Shown here: one piece after another, positions 62,016 through 64,000 of the stretch
Layout of the letters: each line of letters begins with the position of its first letter
Numbering within the stretch: position 1 is the first letter of the stretch
Assembly: GCF_023073355.1 (NCBI RefSeq)
Contig: NZ_JADPJI010000005.1
Span: 1,922,001-1,986,000 of the forward strand
Reading direction: 5' to 3'
DNA: 64,000 nucleotides
Source of the DNA: Bradyrhizobium sp. 199
GTDB taxonomy: Bacteria; Pseudomonadota; Alphaproteobacteria; Rhizobiales; Xanthobacteraceae
The notes under the pieces: generated by a model
Told to the model about the DNA's origin: nothing
The model's input: only the letters and a program-made list of their open reading frames with translations
Database searches by the model: none
Program-made: the position numbers and the translations under genes

Positions 62016-63410
62016 ATGCCGCCATTCACGCCGACGCGACGAACGCTACTCAAGACCGGAACTGCAGCCGCCGCCTTCGCGACGTTTGGCACGGCCTTTC
62101 TCCGGCAAGCCGCAGCGCAGGACGCCGACCTCGCGCCTTACAAATCCGCTCAGATCGACTGGCAGCAGGTCTCCGGCGAGACCATCACGGTCGCCGTGAT
62201 CCCGGCGAGCTATTTCGAAAACCTCATCACGCTCGCGCCGCAGTTCAAGGCGCTCACCGGCATTGACGTCCGCTTCGAGAAGATTCCGCCGGCGCAGATC
62301 CGGCAGAAGAGCGTCATCGACTTGACCTCGAAGACCGGCACCTACGCGACCCACGCCGCGGACCCCATGTATTACGCGCTCTATGCCGCGAACAAATGGG
62401 TCGAGCCGCTCGACACCTATTTGAACGACAAAGCGCTGACGGATCAGGCCTGGTTCAAGCTCGACGACATCATTCCGGCCTGGCGCAGCGCCAACGCCAT
62501 CGACGGCAAGCTCTACGGCATGCCCTATGACGGCGAGGTCACCATTCAGGTCTATCGCAAGGACCTCTATGACGCCAAAGGCCTGAAGCCGGCCGACACG
62601 CTCGAGGCTTACATGGCCAATGCCGCGGCGTTGAACACGCCGAGCGATCGCGTCTGGGGCGCAGCGCTGCGCGGCGTCGCCGGTGCCGGCCAGAACATGT
62701 ACATCTATCCCTCGATCTTCCGCGAATTCGGCGGCGACTGGATCAAGGGCGGCAAGCTCACAGTCAACGGCCCCGAGGCCGAGGCGGCGCTCGCCTGGTA
62801 CGTCGACATCATGAAGAAGTACGCGCCGACGGCGGCGGCGAACTGGAACTGGCCGGATATCGCCGACGCCTTCTCGCAAGGCACCGTGGCCAGCTACATC
62901 GACGCGCATTCGTCGGCTTCGGTCATCAACAATCCCGAGAAGTCCAACGTGATCGGCAAGGTCGCCTATGCGCGCTGGCCGAAAGGCCCCTCGGGCAAGC
63001 GCACCACCTCGATCTGGAATTGGGGCTTTCCGATCAATTCCGCACTGCCGGAGAAGAAGCGCAAGGCGACCTGGCTGTTCATCCAATGGGCTGCCAGTGC
63101 CGAGACCCAGGCGCGCACCGCGCACAAGTTCGCCGGTCCGACCAAACGCTCGGGCGTCAACCGCTCCTCGGTGTGGAAGGACCCCGACTACATCAAGCTG
63201 ATGAACGGCTTTGGCGAGAACTTCGTCGAAGCCACGATGGGCGCCCTCCAAGAGGACACCGATGTCAACTGGCGTCCGCGCGTGCCGCAATGGCCGGCGG
63301 TCGGCGATACCATGGCGACCGCGATCCAGTCGGCCCTCTCCGGCCAGGCCACGATCAAGGCCGCATTGGACGATGCGCAGCGCCGCATCGAGCCCATGAT
63401 GCGCGGCTGA
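62016..63410 (+). CDS. Sugar ABC transporter substrate-binding protein
   Basis: The 464-residue receptor has a Tat-type signal (RRTLLKTGTAAAAFATFGTA, cleavage near AAAQD). The mature protein is of SBP_bac_1 type (ITVAVIPASYFENLITLAPQFKALTGIDVRFEKIPP, YGMPYDGEVTIQVYRKDL). Start ATG 62016 has GGGAGG nine bases upstream. The next gene is the permease. The Tat signal implies folding before export, usual for such receptors in rhizobia. Ligand unknown. Confidence 0.88.
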   Translation: MPPFTPTRRTLLKTGTAAAAFATFGTAFLRQAAAQDADLAPYKSAQIDWQQVSGETITVAVIPASYFENLITLAPQFKALTGIDVRFEKIPPAQIRQKSVIDLTSKTGTYATHAADPMYYALYAANKWVEPLDTYLNDKALTDQAWFKLDDIIPAWRSANAIDGKLYGMPYDGEVTIQVYRKDLYDAKGLKPADTLEAYMANAAALNTPSDRVWGAALRGVAGAGQNMYIYPSIFREFGGDWIKGGKLTVNGPEAEAALAWYVDIMKKYAPTAAANWNWPDIADAFSQGTVASYIDAHSSASVINNPEKSNVIGKVAYARWPKGPSGKRTTSIWNWGFPINSALPEKKRKATWLFIQWAASAETQARTAHKFAGPTKRSGVNRSSVWKDPDYIKLMNGFGENFVEATMGALQEDTDVNWRPRVPQWPAVGDTMATAIQSALSGQATIKAALDDAQRRIEPMMRG

Positions 63411-63413
63411 GCC

Positions 63414-64000
63414 ATGGCGACGACAGCGGTGACATCGGCCGAGATCACGAGCGAGGCGCCTCGCAGCGATTTCGGGCGCGTCCTGGCGCAGCGCGAGCGC
63501 CGGTTTGCAGCGGCCCTGCTTGCACCGGCGTTTCTTGCGCTGCTCGCCACGACGACGTTTCCGCTGCTCTTCCTGATCTACACCAGCGCATTCCGGATGG
63601 ATCTGGCGATGCCGTTCACCAACGGCTTCGTCGGATCCGAGAACTACCAGGTGCTGCTCTCCGACGAGCGCTTCTGGACCTCGCTGCTGGTGAGCCTTGT
63701 CTATACCGGCTCGACTGTCGCGCTGCAGGTCATCATCGGCTTGGCGCTCGCCTTGCTGGTCATGGACATGAAGCGCGGCCAGGGCTGGTTCAGGGTGATC
63801 GCCATCCTGCCCGTGGTGCTGTCGCCGGCCGTGGTCGGGATGATCTGGCGCACCTTCATGCTGGCACCGGAATTCGGCATCGTCGACTTCCTCGCGATCA
63901 ACGCCGGCCTCGGCAGCAAGAATTGGCTCGGCGACCCCACGCTCGCGATGGTCTCGGTGATCGCGATCCATACCTGGCAGTGGACGCCGTTTGCGTTCAT
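63414..64000 (+). CDS. Sugar ABC transporter permease (partial, MalF-type)
   Basis: ATG 63414 is one base after the stop codon of the binding-protein gene. The first 195 residues, read directly to the window edge, have a basic N terminus, then helices from about residue 34 (AALLAPAFLALLATTTFPLLFLIY). Later come a helix with VIIGLALALLVM and the segment LPVVLSPAVVGMIWRTFML. The frame is still open at base 64000. The rest of the gene, and probably the second permease and the ATPase, lie beyond. Confidence 0.88.
   Translation, partial: MATTAVTSAEITSEAPRSDFGRVLAQRERRFAAALLAPAFLALLATTTFPLLFLIYTSAFRMDLAMPFTNGFVGSENYQVLLSDERFWTSLLVSLVYTGSTVALQVIIGLALALLVMDMKRGQGWFRVIAILPVVLSPAVVGMIWRTFMLAPEFGIVDFLAINAGLGSKNWLGDPTLAMVSVIAIHTWQWTPFAF

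Overview
The window is high-GC alphaproteobacterial chromosome, most likely Bradyrhizobium or a close relative. I infer this from the dnaB-alr-radA-cvpA-purF run, the der/TPR block, the liv-type amino-acid transport cassette, the PAS_5-type protein and the many short palindromic dispersed elements between genes. No tRNA, rRNA, CRISPR array, prophage or complete insertion sequence was seen. The first gene (dnaB) is cut by the left edge. The last gene, a sugar-transport permease, runs off the right edge.

Region by region: (1) 1-13.9 kb holds housekeeping genes on the + strand: dnaB, alr, an ExoIII-like nuclease, radA, cvpA and purF with a 48-residue membrane peptide behind it. Also here are an SDR, a secreted NHL beta-propeller and an orphan branched-chain amino-acid binding protein. 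Small secreted or metabolic genes lie on the - strand. (2) 13.9-22.8 kb is mostly - strand: an MFS efflux protein overlapping der, a lipoprotein and a YfgM-like TPR protein, an acyl-CoA ligase, an NnrU-family protein and prfC. (3) 22.8-25 kb holds sugE preceded by a clear two-hairpin guanidine-II (mini-ykkC) riboswitch, then the pit phosphate transporter with its DUF47 partner. (4) 25-29.8 kb is a complete livG-F-K-H-M operon on the - strand. (5) 30-38 kb is a mosaic of small genes (PAS, ArsC/Spx-like, csaA, GST, beta-lactamase-fold hydrolase, GNAT, Lin0512, acetolactate-synthase-like) interspersed with gene debris. (6) 38.2-46 kb is the most interesting locus. It is a tightly coupled five-gene operon encoding a SWIM zinc-finger protein, a DUF5691-like helical protein, a MoxR AAA+ ATPase, a DUF5682-like protein with TraB/TIKI-like histidine motifs, and a VWA (MIDAS) protein. 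(7) 46-55 kb is accessory: a MarR-GNAT fusion with a palindrome against its start codon, MFS, a peptide-deformylase-like protein lacking two metal ligands, a SRPBCC/ArsR pair with an operator, a cupin, a serine hydrolase, two SDRs and a degraded mannose-6-phosphate isomerase gene. (8) 55-64 kb holds two carbohydrate-type ABC transporter loci around a DeoR/GlpR-like regulator. The ugp-like operon on the - strand ends in an endonuclease/exonuclease/phosphatase-family enzyme and a Nudix hydrolase.

Main conclusions. The five-gene SWIM/MoxR/VWA operon is best read as one molecular machine of unknown substrate. The sugE leader carries a riboswitch whose second hairpin competes with a 9-bp helix covering the ribosome binding site. 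Five or more gene remnants (TauE/SafE, DUF429, ECF sigma, DUF2892, SnoaL-like, ManA, GST) and several families of palindromic repeats mark the region as subject to steady erosion and rearrangement. All family names come from motif recognition by eye. No database search was run.
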